Notes under the pieces: model-generated | The model's database searches: none | The model's input: the letters and a program-made list of their open reading frames with translations, nothing else | Told to the model about the DNA's origin: nothing | Assembly (NCBI GenBank): GCA_963787195.1 | Contig: CAWBCI010000031.1 | Span: forward strand, 62,001-126,000 | DNA from: CAWBCI01 sp963787195 | GTDB lineage: Bacteria; Bacteroidota; Bacteroidia; Bacteroidales; JAGOPY01 | DNA length: 64,000 nt | Direction: 5' to 3' | Shown: positions 17,581 to 26,621 of the stretch, piece by piece | Layout: each line of letters starts with the position of its first letter | How positions within the stretch are numbered: the first letter of the stretch is position 1 | Position numbers and translations under genes: made by a program

Positions 17581-18072
17581 ATGCGCCTCTTTATTTCGCT
17601 GATAATTATTTTGGGAATTTCAGTATCCTGTAGCCAACAAGCCCCGGGCACTGCATCCAAAATTGAGACAACGAAAGCCTCTACAGGAAATTTCGGGGAA
17701 ATCATTAAGCCGGAAAATGCTGTGTCAGCAACTGAATTGGTTTCTCTATTGAATGAATCCGACACTATCAATACAAAATTAGCCGGTGTTATAACGGCCA
17801 GCTGTACCCATACCGGTTGCTGGATGGATGTTGACATGGGCGGAGGAGAATCAGTACATGTATTGTTCAAAGACGATGCATACACTATCCCTACCGATGC
17901 TTCCGGAAAAAATGCAGTTTTCAGCGGTCTCGCCTTTAAAAAGTTAATTCCGGTTGAAACCCTAAAAAATTATGCCCGTGATGAAGGCAAATCATCAGAA
18001 GAGATAAATGCTATCACTCAGCCCGAATGGGAATATAATTTTGTAGCCGACGGGGTTATCATCAGCGAATAG
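17581..18072 (+). CDS. DUF4920 lipoprotein
   Basis: A 163-residue protein with an N-terminal signal and lipobox (ISVSC). The mature part has the DUF4920 pattern: FGEIIKPENAVSATEL, then SCTHTGCWMDVDM with two Cys five residues apart, then HVLFKDDAYTIP. The family is uncharacterised. The Cys pair with nearby His and Met could bind metal or be redox active. Its location between a cytochrome c gene and sco supports a role in oxidase biogenesis, but that is inference. A strong terminator follows. Confidence 0.8.
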   Translation: MRLFISLIIILGISVSCSQQAPGTASKIETTKASTGNFGEIIKPENAVSATELVSLLNESDTINTKLAGVITASCTHTGCWMDVDMGGGESVHVLFKDDAYTIPTDASGKNAVFSGLAFKKLIPVETLKNYARDEGKSSEEINAITQPEWEYNFVADGVIISE

Positions 18073-18094
18073 CCTTATCTCATAATAAAAATTG

Positions 18095-18136
18095 ACAGCT
18101 TTTTTGTTCCAAGTGAACAGGAAAGCTGTTTTTTTG
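18095..18136 (+). terminator. Terminator after the cytochrome c - DUF4920 pair
   Basis: Stem ACAGCTTT / AAAGCTGT with a nested inner stem TGTTC / GAACA, followed by seven T residues. It separates the DUF4920 gene from the sco promoter. Confidence 0.85.
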
Positions 18137-18144
18137 TTATAAAG

Positions 18145-18176
18145 CTTGTTGCTTATTTAGAATTATTCTAGATTTG
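18145..18176 (+). promoter_or_regulatory. Promoter of the sco-cox operon
   Basis: The -33-like CTTG (18145-18148) and -7 element TAGATTTG (18169-18176) are 20 bp apart, close to the Bacteroidota consensus TTTG-N19-21-TAnnTTTG. The sco start is 35 bp downstream. Confidence 0.65.
18155..18173. promoter_or_regulatory. Inverted-repeat operator overlapping the sco promoter
   Basis: ATTTAGAATTATTCTAGAT shares 17 of 19 bases with the site at 10971-10989 before ccoS. The core TTAGAAT-T-ATTCTAG is a 7-1-7 inverted repeat with one mismatch. It covers the left part of the -7 element, which is where a repressor would block RNA polymerase. Confidence 0.6.
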
Positions 18177-18211
18177 CCAAAAATTTTCAGAACTTTTTAA
18201 AACCAAACTAA

Positions 18212-19030
18212 ATGCTGAAAATCAAACACACCTTAGTTTTTACATGTTTATTGTTCATCTTTCCTGGCATCATGCATGCACAGGAACAGGAATTGGGTAT
18301 CTATGAACACCTGGACGATTATCTACCTAAAGACCTTGTCTTTGTGAGTCAGAATTACGATACGGTGAACTTAATGAGCCTGATCGATAAGCCCACCCTG
18401 ATCGTGCCGGTCTATTACGAATGCCCTGGACTTTGCAGTCCTTTGCTGGAAGGAGTAGCCGATGTAATCGGCCGGGCTGATATGACTCTGGGTAAAGATT
18501 ACCAGATCTTTACAGTAAGCTTTAATCCTGCCGAAAAACCTAAACTGGCACAGGAGAAAAAAGCCAGTTATCTGAAACTCGTAAAAGGCGATGCCGGTGA
18601 TTTAGAGCACGGCTGGACCTTCTTTACCGGCGACAGCGCTAATATTTATAGCCTTCTGAACAGCATAGGTTATAAAGTTAAGAAAACAGGAAAGGATTAT
18701 ATTCATCCCGGAGCTGTTGTTGTGGTGAGCTCAAAAGGTAAGATAACCCGTTACCTTAATGGAACCTATTTCCTTCCTTTTGACCTGAAAATGGCCATAG
18801 TGGAAGCGTCCAAAGGACAATCCGGGCCTACCATCAACAAAGTCCTTCAGTTCTGTTTCAGCTATGATCCGAAAGGACAAAAATATGTATTCAATATCAC
18901 TAAAGTATCAGGAAGCATCATACTCTTATTTGCGCTATCCCTATTCGGTACTTTAGTTTTGAAGAAAAGAAAAAAGGAAGAACCAAACCCAGAAAAATAT
19001 TTCAATGACAACCATAACAGCCAGTCCTGA
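18212..19030 (+). CDS. sco: SCO1/SenC family copper chaperone
   Basis: A 272-residue protein with an N-terminal signal peptide, a thioredoxin-fold domain and a C-terminal transmembrane helix (about 230-250). The copper ligands of Sco proteins are present: ECPGLCSP with Cys71 and Cys75, and His165 in IHPGAVVVVS. Sco delivers copper to, or reduces, the CuA site of cytochrome c oxidase subunit II. It is the first gene of the cox operon, and its end overlaps the coxA start by 26 bp. The C-terminal membrane anchor is common in Bacteroidota homologues. Confidence 0.9.
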   Translation: MLKIKHTLVFTCLLFIFPGIMHAQEQELGIYEHLDDYLPKDLVFVSQNYDTVNLMSLIDKPTLIVPVYYECPGLCSPLLEGVADVIGRADMTLGKDYQIFTVSFNPAEKPKLAQEKKASYLKLVKGDAGDLEHGWTFFTGDSANIYSLLNSIGYKVKKTGKDYIHPGAVVVVSSKGKITRYLNGTYFLPFDLKMAIVEASKGQSGPTINKVLQFCFSYDPKGQKYVFNITKVSGSIILLFALSLFGTLVLKKRKKEEPNPEKYFNDNHNSQS

Positions 19031-20606
19031 CACTCCATTTTTCAAGGTTGCACGGGGATTTAAATCCTGGTTTTTCACATTAGATCACAAAAGAATCGCT
19101 CTTCTGTATTTCTATACCGTGCTGTCCTTTTTCCTGGTAGGTGTTTTCCTTGGTTTCCTGATGCGCCTGGAACTGATAGCCCCTGGAAAAACAATCATGG
19201 AAGCCCATACCTATAACCAGGTCTTTACCCTTCACGGGGTAATCATGATATTCCTATTCATAATTCCGGTTGTTCCGGCGATTTTCGGGAATTTTTTCCT
19301 TCCGATCATGCTGGGAACTGATGATGTAGCCTTTCCGAAATTAAATCTACTCTCCTACTATCTTTATATCCTGGGTGGTGCAATGGCACTTTCCACCTTA
19401 CTTTTTGGTAATGGACCTGCCGATACGGGCTGGACTTTTTATGCCCCTTACAGTGTGCGGACCGGAACGAACGTTACGATGGCTGTCCTCGCTGCTTTTG
19501 TACTTGGCTTTTCATCCATCCTGACAGGCCTGAACTTCATAGTAACCATCCACCGGCTGAGATATAAGGGTATGACTTTTTTCAAGATGCCTTTGTTTGC
19601 ATGGGGACTTTATGCTACTGCCTGGATACAATTACTTGCCACTCCTATAATCGGCATCACATTGCTGATGATAGTTGCGGAAAGAGCATTTGGGGTCGGA
19701 TTATTCGATCCTGCCATAGGTGGAGATCCTATTCTTTACCAGCACCTCTTCTGGATGTATTCCCATCCGGCCGTATACATTATGGTTCTCCCGGCGATGG
19801 GTATAGTTTCTGAAATCATACCGACTTTCGCACACCGGACTATCTTCGGTTATAAAGCCATAGCATATTCAAGCCTTGCCATTGCATTTGTAGGATACTT
19901 CGTTTGGGGACATCATATGTTCACTGCCGGAATGAGCGGCCCTGCAAGGATCATCTTTTCAGTCCTCACATTCCTGGTGGCCATCCCATCTGCTATTAAA
20001 GTCTTCAACTGGGTTGCAACCTTATACAAAGGATCCATCGATGCAAAGCCACCCCTTCTCTATGCCATGGCTTTCATATTCCAGTTCATGATTGGCGGAC
20101 TTACCGGTCTCGTTCTGGGTGCACTGGCAGCCGATATACATGTTCATGATACTTATTTTGTTGTCGGACATTTTCATTACGTGATGTTTGGCGGGGCCGG
20201 ATTCGCATTTTTCGGCGGTATGCACTATTGGTTCCCCAAGATATGGGGAAAGATGTACAATATAAAATGGGCCAATATTGCCTTTGTTATCCTGGTGATA
20301 GGATTCAACACTCTGTATTTTCCCATGCTTATTTTAGGGCTGGAAGGAATGCCACGACGTTACTATGATTATCTGCCCCGGTTTCAGACCCTGAATGTCG
20401 TCTCTACTGTGGGATCATGGATACTCATTATAGGCCTGATCATCATGATAGTTAATTTTATTAATGGATATAGAAAAGGGGCTCCGGCAGGAAGAAATCC
20501 CTGGGGAGGTGTGACTCTTGAATGGCAGACTTTATCACCGCCCCCATTGGGAAATTTTGATAAAGCCCCCGAATTATCAGAAAAAGGACCCTATGATTTC
20601 AAATAA
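19005..20606 (+). CDS. coxA: Cytochrome c oxidase subunit I (A2-type heme-copper oxidase)
   Basis: A 533-residue, 12-helix catalytic subunit holding the low-spin heme and the heme-CuB centre. CuB ligands are His254 in YSHPAVY and the His303-His304 pair in WGHHMF. Heme ligands are His389 and His391 in VGHFHYV. The YSHPAV motif, in place of HPEV, marks the A2 family, which lacks the D-channel glutamate. Gene order is coxA-coxC-coxD-coxB. Heme O synthase (ctaB) is nearby, but no heme A synthase (ctaA) is in the window, so the heme type is open. Confidence 0.95.
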   Translation: MTTITASPDTPFFKVARGFKSWFFTLDHKRIALLYFYTVLSFFLVGVFLGFLMRLELIAPGKTIMEAHTYNQVFTLHGVIMIFLFIIPVVPAIFGNFFLPIMLGTDDVAFPKLNLLSYYLYILGGAMALSTLLFGNGPADTGWTFYAPYSVRTGTNVTMAVLAAFVLGFSSILTGLNFIVTIHRLRYKGMTFFKMPLFAWGLYATAWIQLLATPIIGITLLMIVAERAFGVGLFDPAIGGDPILYQHLFWMYSHPAVYIMVLPAMGIVSEIIPTFAHRTIFGYKAIAYSSLAIAFVGYFVWGHHMFTAGMSGPARIIFSVLTFLVAIPSAIKVFNWVATLYKGSIDAKPPLLYAMAFIFQFMIGGLTGLVLGALAADIHVHDTYFVVGHFHYVMFGGAGFAFFGGMHYWFPKIWGKMYNIKWANIAFVILVIGFNTLYFPMLILGLEGMPRRYYDYLPRFQTLNVVSTVGSWILIIGLIIMIVNFINGYRKGAPAGRNPWGGVTLEWQTLSPPPLGNFDKAPELSEKGPYDFK

Positions 20607-21240
20607 TCTCCTTACTATGGAAACCAGCTTTGTATTGCCGAATTCAGGCCATAACAGGGACGATGTCGCTTCCAAAATGGGCATGTGGCTTTTCCTGTTT
20701 ACAGAAATCCTTCTTTTTGGAGGCCTCTTTATTGTATATATGATATACAGAGTGATTTATGATAAGGAATTTTTGGAAGCCTCTCTGGAACTGAATGTGT
20801 TTATCGGCACCGTTAATACCCTGGTCCTTTTGACGAGCAGCATGACTGTAGCCATGTCAATCACTGCCGTTCAGAAAGGTAGTTACAAACTGGCATCAAC
20901 TTTACTCTGGGTAACAATAATAGCTGCCATCGTCTTCCTGATTAACAAATATTTTGAATGGTCCCTGAAAATTGAACATGGCTTATTCCCGGGTATGGCG
21001 CATTATTCGACACTGGCCGATGGGGAGAGACTCTTCTATTTCCTGTATTTTTTCATGACCGGTCTGCATGGATTGCATGTTATCATTGGAGGTATCTTTA
21101 TAGGCTTTGTGATGCGGGCAATAAAAAAGCAAAGTGTAACTTCATCCAATTATATGTTGCATGAGAATGCCGGCTTATACTGGCATCTTGTCGATCTCAT
21201 CTGGATTTACCTTTACCCCCTGTTTTACCTGATAAAATAA
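20593..21240 (+). CDS. coxC: Cytochrome c oxidase subunit III
   Basis: A 215-residue protein with about five transmembrane helices and the subunit III signatures KMGMWLFLFTEILLFGG, FYFLYFFMTGLHGLHV and YWHLVDLIWIYLYPLFY. I chose ATG 20593, which overlaps the end of coxA and follows AAAAAGGA. ATG 20617 is also possible. The far upstream in-frame ATG (20518) would lie 89 bp inside coxA and add residues unlike the family. Confidence 0.92.
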   Translation: MISNNLLTMETSFVLPNSGHNRDDVASKMGMWLFLFTEILLFGGLFIVYMIYRVIYDKEFLEASLELNVFIGTVNTLVLLTSSMTVAMSITAVQKGSYKLASTLLWVTIIAAIVFLINKYFEWSLKIEHGLFPGMAHYSTLADGERLFYFLYFFMTGLHGLHVIIGGIFIGFVMRAIKKQSVTSSNYMLHENAGLYWHLVDLIWIYLYPLFYLIK

Positions 21241-21247
21241 TCTGAAA

Positions 21248-21553
21248 ATGGAAGTTCAGCAAGCACATGACCAAAGCGTTCATATAACCAGCTACAGGGA
21301 GCATTTCAGCACCTGGATAAGCCTGGTATTATTGACAATAATGACTGTAACAATTTCAGTCTACGGCGCCGATCTATATACACTAACCGTAATGACAGCG
21401 CTGGTTATAGCATCAGCTAAAGCTACAGTAGTTGCCCTGTATTTCATGCATATAAAATATGATCCGAAATTATACAGGTACATGATTGCCATCGTACTCA
21501 CATTGTTTATTGTATTCATAACATTGACCCTGGTTGATTATGTTACACGTTAA
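21248..21553 (+). CDS. coxD: Cytochrome c oxidase subunit IV family protein
   Basis: A 101-residue protein with three hydrophobic helices, of the prokaryotic subunit IV (COX4_pro) type. The segment SAKATVVALYFMHIKYDPK is characteristic. It is an accessory membrane subunit of the caa3-type oxidase and lies 7 bp after coxC. Confidence 0.88.
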   Translation: MEVQQAHDQSVHITSYREHFSTWISLVLLTIMTVTISVYGADLYTLTVMTALVIASAKATVVALYFMHIKYDPKLYRYMIAIVLTLFIVFITLTLVDYVTR

Positions 21554-21621
21554 TCTAATTGAAAGAGATGATTATTAATTTGAATATCCAAACCAAAAAA
21601 AAGTAAAAAAGAATATCTGAT

Positions 21622-22530
21622 ATGTCAGGAGCCTCAAATTTTGTACAGGGAGTAGACTTGACCTTATATTTAATATTAGGGGCCTCGATTATCTTCCTGG
21701 TTGCCATCACAACGGTGATGATATATTTTGTAATCCGTTACCGGAGATCAAAACATCCAAAAGCCACGAATATTGAAGGTAGCAATACCCTGGAAATCGT
21801 ATGGACTGTTATTCCAACTCTGCTGGTATTGGTGATGTTTTATTTCGGATGGATGGGCTATCGTCCGATGCGAAATGTACCGGCAGGGGCTATCCCCTTA
21901 AAAGCATATGCCCAGATGTGGAAATGGTCATTCGAATACCCGAATGGAAAGATATCCCCCGAATTGGTTGTCCCTCTGAATAAACCCGTTAAATTAGACC
22001 TGATATCAAGGGATGTGATTCATAGTTTGTATATCCCGGCATTCCGCCTGAAAGAAGATGTAGTGCCCGGCAGGGGTAATTATATGTGGTTCAAGGCCCA
22101 GGAAGAAGGCACCTATGACCTGTTCTGCGCCGAATATTGCGGGGACAGGCATTCCTATATGACCAGCAAGGTGAGGGTAATTCCAGCCGAAGAATATGAG
22201 AAATGGCTGACAGAGTCAACTGCCCCTGTAGGCGAGGCTGCCGGACTCTCTATTATGAAACAACATGCCTGTGTAAGTTGCCACTCACTCGATGGAAGCC
22301 GCATCGTCGGACCTTCTTTTAAAGGCATTTACGGAGAAGATGTTACAGTTATCACAGATGGAAAGGAAAGGACTATCAAGGTTGATGACGCTTATATCAA
22401 ACGTTCTATACAAGACCCCAATGCAGATGTTGTAAAAGGATATAACAAAGGCCTCATGATATCTTATAAAGATCAGTTAAAGGATGAAGATATTCAGAAA
22501 GTGATTGATTATATTAAAACATTAAAATAA
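21622..22530 (+). CDS. coxB: Cytochrome c oxidase subunit II with fused cytochrome c (caa3 type)
   Basis: A 302-residue protein. Two N-terminal transmembrane helices precede a cupredoxin domain with the CuA ligands His in DVIHSLYIP, Cys169, Cys173, His177 and a following Met (CAEYCGDRHSYM). A C-terminal cytochrome c domain has heme site CVSCH at 217-221. The fused cytochrome makes this a caa3-type oxidase that accepts electrons through its own heme c. It is last in the sco-coxACDB order, an order often seen when alternative complex III is present. Confidence 0.93.
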   Translation: MSGASNFVQGVDLTLYLILGASIIFLVAITTVMIYFVIRYRRSKHPKATNIEGSNTLEIVWTVIPTLLVLVMFYFGWMGYRPMRNVPAGAIPLKAYAQMWKWSFEYPNGKISPELVVPLNKPVKLDLISRDVIHSLYIPAFRLKEDVVPGRGNYMWFKAQEEGTYDLFCAEYCGDRHSYMTSKVRVIPAEEYEKWLTESTAPVGEAAGLSIMKQHACVSCHSLDGSRIVGPSFKGIYGEDVTVITDGKERTIKVDDAYIKRSIQDPNADVVKGYNKGLMISYKDQLKDEDIQKVIDYIKTLK

Positions 22531-22582
22531 CTTTGGGATCCGGAATATCTAAAAATCTAAACAGAATCTTAAATTTTACAAG

Positions 22583-23449
22583 ATGAAAATGCCATCCCTG
22601 GGCCTGTTCCTGGAATTATCAAAAGTGAAGATTACCTTTGCAGTGGCACTGACCACAATAACCGGCTATTTGTTAGCCAGGGGAAGTTTTGACAGCGGTA
22701 TGATTGTTCCAACCTTAGGCATATTTTTGCTGGCTTGTGGTTCAAGCGCCATCAACCATTTCCAGGAATCCAGTTATGACGGCAGAATGGAGCGGACTAA
22801 AAAACGTCCCATCCCCTCCGGGAGGATCAGTTCCACGGGAGCCCTTTTATTCGCTTTCCTGATCTCTGCAGCCGGCTCAATCCTGCTTTATATCAGCACA
22901 GGGATGGAAGGTATGGGCCTGGGCCTTCTGGCTCTATTATGGTATAATGCTATTTATACACCATTAAAGAGGAAGACTCCCTTTGCTGTGGTTCCTGGTG
23001 CGGTTATAGGTTCTATCCCTCCGTTGGTAGGCTGGGTTGCAGGCGGCGGCCTGCTCACCGACCCAAGGGCAATTTTCATGGCCTTTTTCTTTTTCATCTG
23101 GCAGGTTCCTCACTTCTGGCTGCTGATGCTGAAATTCGGGGAAGAATATAAAAAAGCCGGTTTCCCTTCTATAACCAGTGTTTATTCCACCCGTCAAATA
23201 AAAAATATTACTTTCATCTGGATAGTGGCCACTGCAGTAACAGCCATGATGCTGCCCGCTTTCCAGGTCGTACAGTCGAAATACATTATCGCCGGCCTTA
23301 TCCTGGCCAGCATCTGGCTGGTAAGTATTTTTTCCCGTATTATCCGGATAAAAGACCTCCAGTTCAGCCCTATTAAATATTTCATGAAAATCAATTACTA
23401 CGTACTGGCGGTGATCATTTTTATGTCGCTGGATCAGTTTATAAGGTAA
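22583..23449 (+). CDS. ctaB: Protoheme IX farnesyltransferase (heme O synthase)
   Basis: A 288-residue UbiA-family membrane enzyme that farnesylates heme b to heme o for the heme-copper oxidase. The family motif NHFQESSYDGRMERTKKRP contains the Mg2+-diphosphate binding acidic residues, and LLALLWYNAIYTPLKRKT follows. It lies 52 bp after coxB, where ctaB/cyoE genes are often found. Confidence 0.92.
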   Translation: MKMPSLGLFLELSKVKITFAVALTTITGYLLARGSFDSGMIVPTLGIFLLACGSSAINHFQESSYDGRMERTKKRPIPSGRISSTGALLFAFLISAAGSILLYISTGMEGMGLGLLALLWYNAIYTPLKRKTPFAVVPGAVIGSIPPLVGWVAGGGLLTDPRAIFMAFFFFIWQVPHFWLLMLKFGEEYKKAGFPSITSVYSTRQIKNITFIWIVATAVTAMMLPAFQVVQSKYIIAGLILASIWLVSIFSRIIRIKDLQFSPIKYFMKINYYVLAVIIFMSLDQFIR

Positions 23450-23514
23450 TCTCAGTCCCCCCTTATTTATACTCCTTTCTAAATACTTTCAACAATACTG
23501 TAAATAAATATTCT

Positions 23515-23522
23515 TATTTTTG
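23515..23522 (+). promoter_or_regulatory. -7 promoter element (TAnnTTTG) for DUF4492-cydAB
   Basis: TATTTTTG lies in the 156-bp gap after ctaB, 84 bp before the DUF4492 start. No clear -33 element is seen. The rest of the gap is AT-rich with no hairpin that I can recognise. Confidence 0.45.
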
Positions 23523-23605
23523 TTTGGCGCTCATATTTCAGCAAAATAAATATTTAAACAAAACCTAATCCAAGCATACGCTGATTAGTCGGGTAATTCC
23601 AGTTC

Positions 23606-23845
23606 ATGAAGAAGGATATGAAAAGAAACATCTTTCAACGGATTTTTTATTTTTATTATGATGGGTTCCGAAGTATGACTGTAGGTAAAAAGCTATGGAT
23701 CATTATAATAGTAAAGCTCTTCATCATGTTCGCCATACTGAAACTTTTCTTTTTTCCTGATTTCCTCAAAACAAATTTTCATACCCAAAAAGAACGAAGT
23801 GATTATGTTATTGATCAATTAACTAAACGCAATACGAATGATTGA
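23606..23845 (+). CDS. DUF4492 small membrane protein linked to cytochrome bd
   Basis: A 79-residue protein with one hydrophobic helix (about 30-52) preceded by the basic motif RIFYFYYDGFRSMTVGKKLW. This is the DUF4492 pattern, regularly found just ahead of cydA in Bacteroidota. Function is unknown; cotranscription and an 8-bp overlap with cydA suggest an accessory or assembly role for the bd oxidase. Confidence 0.85.
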   Translation: MKKDMKRNIFQRIFYFYYDGFRSMTVGKKLWIIIIVKLFIMFAILKLFFFPDFLKTNFHTQKERSDYVIDQLTKRNTND

Positions 23846-25388
23846 AAACCTGAATTATGCATTAGTCGACTGGTCGAGGGCCCAGTTTGCCGTTACGGCA
23901 ATCTATCACTGGATCTTTGTCCCGCTGACACTTGGCCTGTCGTTCATACTGGCCATCATGGAAACTATCTACGTAAGGACCGGAAACCCGCTATGGAAAA
24001 AGATCACCAGGTTCTGGATGACCCTGTTCGGGATCAACTTTGCCATTGGCGTTGCCACCGGCCTCATTCTCGAATTTGAATTCGGGACCAACTGGTCGAA
24101 TTATTCCTGGTTCGTTGGGGATATTTTCGGAGCCCCGCTTGCTGTCGAAGGCATTATGGCCTTTTTCCTGGAATCCACCTTCGTGGCTGTGATGTTCTTT
24201 GGCTGGAATAAGGTGAGCAAGAAATTTCACCTGCTTTCGACCTGGCTTGTAGCTATCGGAGCCAACCTTTCGGCTCTCTGGATCCTGGTTGCCAATGCCT
24301 GGATGCAGAACCCGGTGGGTATGCAATTCAATCCCGATACAGCCAGGAACGAAATGCAGAATTTCTGGGAAGTGCTCTTCTCTCCCACCGCCATCAACAA
24401 ATTTCTGCATACAGTTAGTTCCGGTTATGTTTTAGCTGCCATATTCGTGATTGGAGTGAGTGCATGGTATTTATTGAAAAAAAGAAATACGGAACTCGCT
24501 AAAATGAGTATGTTGGTAGCCGCAGTCTTCGGACTGGTAATGGGCACCTTCCTGGTTTTCACCGGAGACGAATCGGCTCGTGAAATTGCACGTGTACAAC
24601 CTATGAAATTTGCTTCCATGGAAGGTCTTTATGATGGCCAGAATAATGCACCTTTAGTTGCCATAGGCTTATTCGGTATACCTGAGAATCCGAATGATCC
24701 AAACCCCAGGAAGTTCCTGGTTAAAATAGAAATACCCAATATGTTGTCCTATATGGCTTTCCTGAATCCGGATGCCTTTGTCCCGGGGATTAAGGATCTG
24801 ATAAATGGAAATTCTGAAAAAGGAATTATTTCATATGGAGAAAAGATCCGGCGCGGAAAAATAGCTATTCAGACACTTAAAGACTATAAAACTGCCTTGA
24901 AAGACAAAGAAGAAGCTGTGGCCGGGGACCTGAGGGCCAAATTTTATGACAAAGATTTCATAGATAACTATTTCCGCTATTTTGGCTATGGCTATTATGA
25001 CAACCCTAAAGATTTAATACCCAGTGTGCCTATCTCCTTCTATTCATTCCGCATCATGGTGTGGCTGGGAGTTCACTTCATGATCCTCTTTTCTCTCGTT
25101 TTACTATACTTATTCAGGGATAAGCTGGAAAAGAAAAGATGGTTTCTATGGGTATCCATCCTCACGATACCTTTAGTCTACATAGCCTCCATGGCAGGAT
25201 GGATGCTGGCTGAATTCGGACGGCAGCCCTGGGTCATACAGGACCTGATGCCGACAATTGCTGCTGTTTCAAAAATTGATACTGTTTCTGTTCAAATCAC
25301 ATTCTGGCTCTTCGTAGTGACTTTCACCGTTTTACTTATAGCGGAAATAAAGATCATGACCAGTCAGATTAAAAAAGGAGGGCACTGA
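23838..25388 (+). CDS. cydA: Cytochrome bd ubiquinol oxidase subunit I
   Basis: A 516-residue polytopic protein that oxidises quinol and carries hemes b558, b595 and d. Visible features are the N-terminal heme-ligand histidine (His24), the quinol-loop residues Lys and Glu in GDESAREIARVQPMKFASME, and the GRQPW motif in helix 9. The Q loop between helices 5 and 6 is long. It reduces O2 without proton pumping, with high oxygen affinity, and bypasses complex III. cydB follows after one base. Confidence 0.95.
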   Translation: MIENLNYALVDWSRAQFAVTAIYHWIFVPLTLGLSFILAIMETIYVRTGNPLWKKITRFWMTLFGINFAIGVATGLILEFEFGTNWSNYSWFVGDIFGAPLAVEGIMAFFLESTFVAVMFFGWNKVSKKFHLLSTWLVAIGANLSALWILVANAWMQNPVGMQFNPDTARNEMQNFWEVLFSPTAINKFLHTVSSGYVLAAIFVIGVSAWYLLKKRNTELAKMSMLVAAVFGLVMGTFLVFTGDESAREIARVQPMKFASMEGLYDGQNNAPLVAIGLFGIPENPNDPNPRKFLVKIEIPNMLSYMAFLNPDAFVPGIKDLINGNSEKGIISYGEKIRRGKIAIQTLKDYKTALKDKEEAVAGDLRAKFYDKDFIDNYFRYFGYGYYDNPKDLIPSVPISFYSFRIMVWLGVHFMILFSLVLLYLFRDKLEKKRWFLWVSILTIPLVYIASMAGWMLAEFGRQPWVIQDLMPTIAAVSKIDTVSVQITFWLFVVTFTVLLIAEIKIMTSQIKKGGH

Positions 25389-25389
25389 T

Positions 25390-26547
25390 ATGTTTGAAAA
25401 TCTATCACATCTGGCTTTACAGCAATACTGGTGGTTTATCATTTCCCTTCTTGGGGCCATCCTGGTTTTCCTGATGTTTGTGCAGGGCGGTCAAACCCTC
25501 ATTTACACCCTGGGTAAAAATGATATGCAGAGAAAAATGATAGTAAATGCACTGGGTCGTAAGTGGGAGTTCACCTTTACCACCCTGGTGACATTTGGAG
25601 GCGCTTTTTTCGCCTCCTTTCCACTCTTCTATTCCACCAGCTTTGGCGGAGCTTACTGGGTCTGGATGCTCATACTTTTTGCCTTCATAATCCAGGCAAT
25701 TTCCTATGAATTCCGTGCCAAGTCCAATAATTTCCTGGGTAAAAAAACCTATGAATATTTCCTTTTCATCAACGGGGCATTGGGAACCATCCTGATTGGA
25801 ACAGCAGTAGCCACCTTTTTCACAGGCTCTTTATTCTATGTAAGCGATGTTCATTTCTCAGAATGGAAATCATCTTTCAACGGGCTGGAACTGGCATTCA
25901 ATTTAACAAGATATGCTACCTATATTAATCTTTCGCTCGGATTGGCAGTATTCTTTCTTGCCCGGATCTTAGGAACACTTTATATCCTGAACAGTATTGA
26001 GGAGTCTGAAATACTCGCCAGAGGACGGAAGGTGCTTCTATACAACGCTCTTCCCTTCCTTTTCTTCTTTCTCTTCTTTCTTGTAAATATACTTGTCAGA
26101 AAAGGATTTGCTTATGATCCTGAAAATGGTATCGTATTTATGGAGCCCTACAAATATCTGCACAATCTTATCCAGCTTCCTGTTCTTCTTGTTCTTCTGC
26201 TGGCCGGAGTTGTGCTCGTTCTCTTTGGGATAGGCAAGAGCTGGCTCTCCTTTGATAAATTTCATTCCAAAGGCATTTGGTATGCCGGTGCAGGCACAAT
26301 TCTGACTGTCTTATCCCTTCTCCTAACTGCAGGACTGAATAATACAGCTTTTTATCCTTCAATTTATGATCTTCAAAGTTCACTGACTATACAAAATGCT
26401 TCGTCCAGCCATTATACACTCACAGCCATGAGTTATGTATCTTTGATGGTACCTTTCGTGCTAGCCTATATCTGGTTTGCCTGGAAATCTATCAATAATA
26501 AAAAAATAGATACTGCTGAAATGGAAGAAGACAGTCATCAATATTGA
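25390..26547 (+). CDS. cydB: Cytochrome bd ubiquinol oxidase subunit II
   Basis: A 385-residue, roughly nine-helix protein. The N-terminal region with QQYWWFIISLLGAILVFLMF and FVQGGQTL, and the segment KWEFTFTTLVTFGGAFFASFPLFY, match CydB. It is the structural partner of CydA. A short ORF of 44 codons follows 74 bp downstream. Confidence 0.93.
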   Translation: MFENLSHLALQQYWWFIISLLGAILVFLMFVQGGQTLIYTLGKNDMQRKMIVNALGRKWEFTFTTLVTFGGAFFASFPLFYSTSFGGAYWVWMLILFAFIIQAISYEFRAKSNNFLGKKTYEYFLFINGALGTILIGTAVATFFTGSLFYVSDVHFSEWKSSFNGLELAFNLTRYATYINLSLGLAVFFLARILGTLYILNSIEESEILARGRKVLLYNALPFLFFFLFFLVNILVRKGFAYDPENGIVFMEPYKYLHNLIQLPVLLVLLLAGVVLVLFGIGKSWLSFDKFHSKGIWYAGAGTILTVLSLLLTAGLNNTAFYPSIYDLQSSLTIQNASSSHYTLTAMSYVSLMVPFVLAYIWFAWKSINNKKIDTAEMEEDSHQY

Positions 26548-26621
26548 GTTCTTCAATTCTTGTTTAAAAATTATTAATAAAGAATGATTTTATCATTATA
26601 ATCTTAAAAACCTACAAATCC

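Noticed and set aside
23465..23485. Degenerate copy of the TTAGA-type operator before DUF4492-cydAB
   Set aside because: ATTTATA-ctcctt-TCTAAAT keeps only the right arm and has different spacing, so it does not support a third site.
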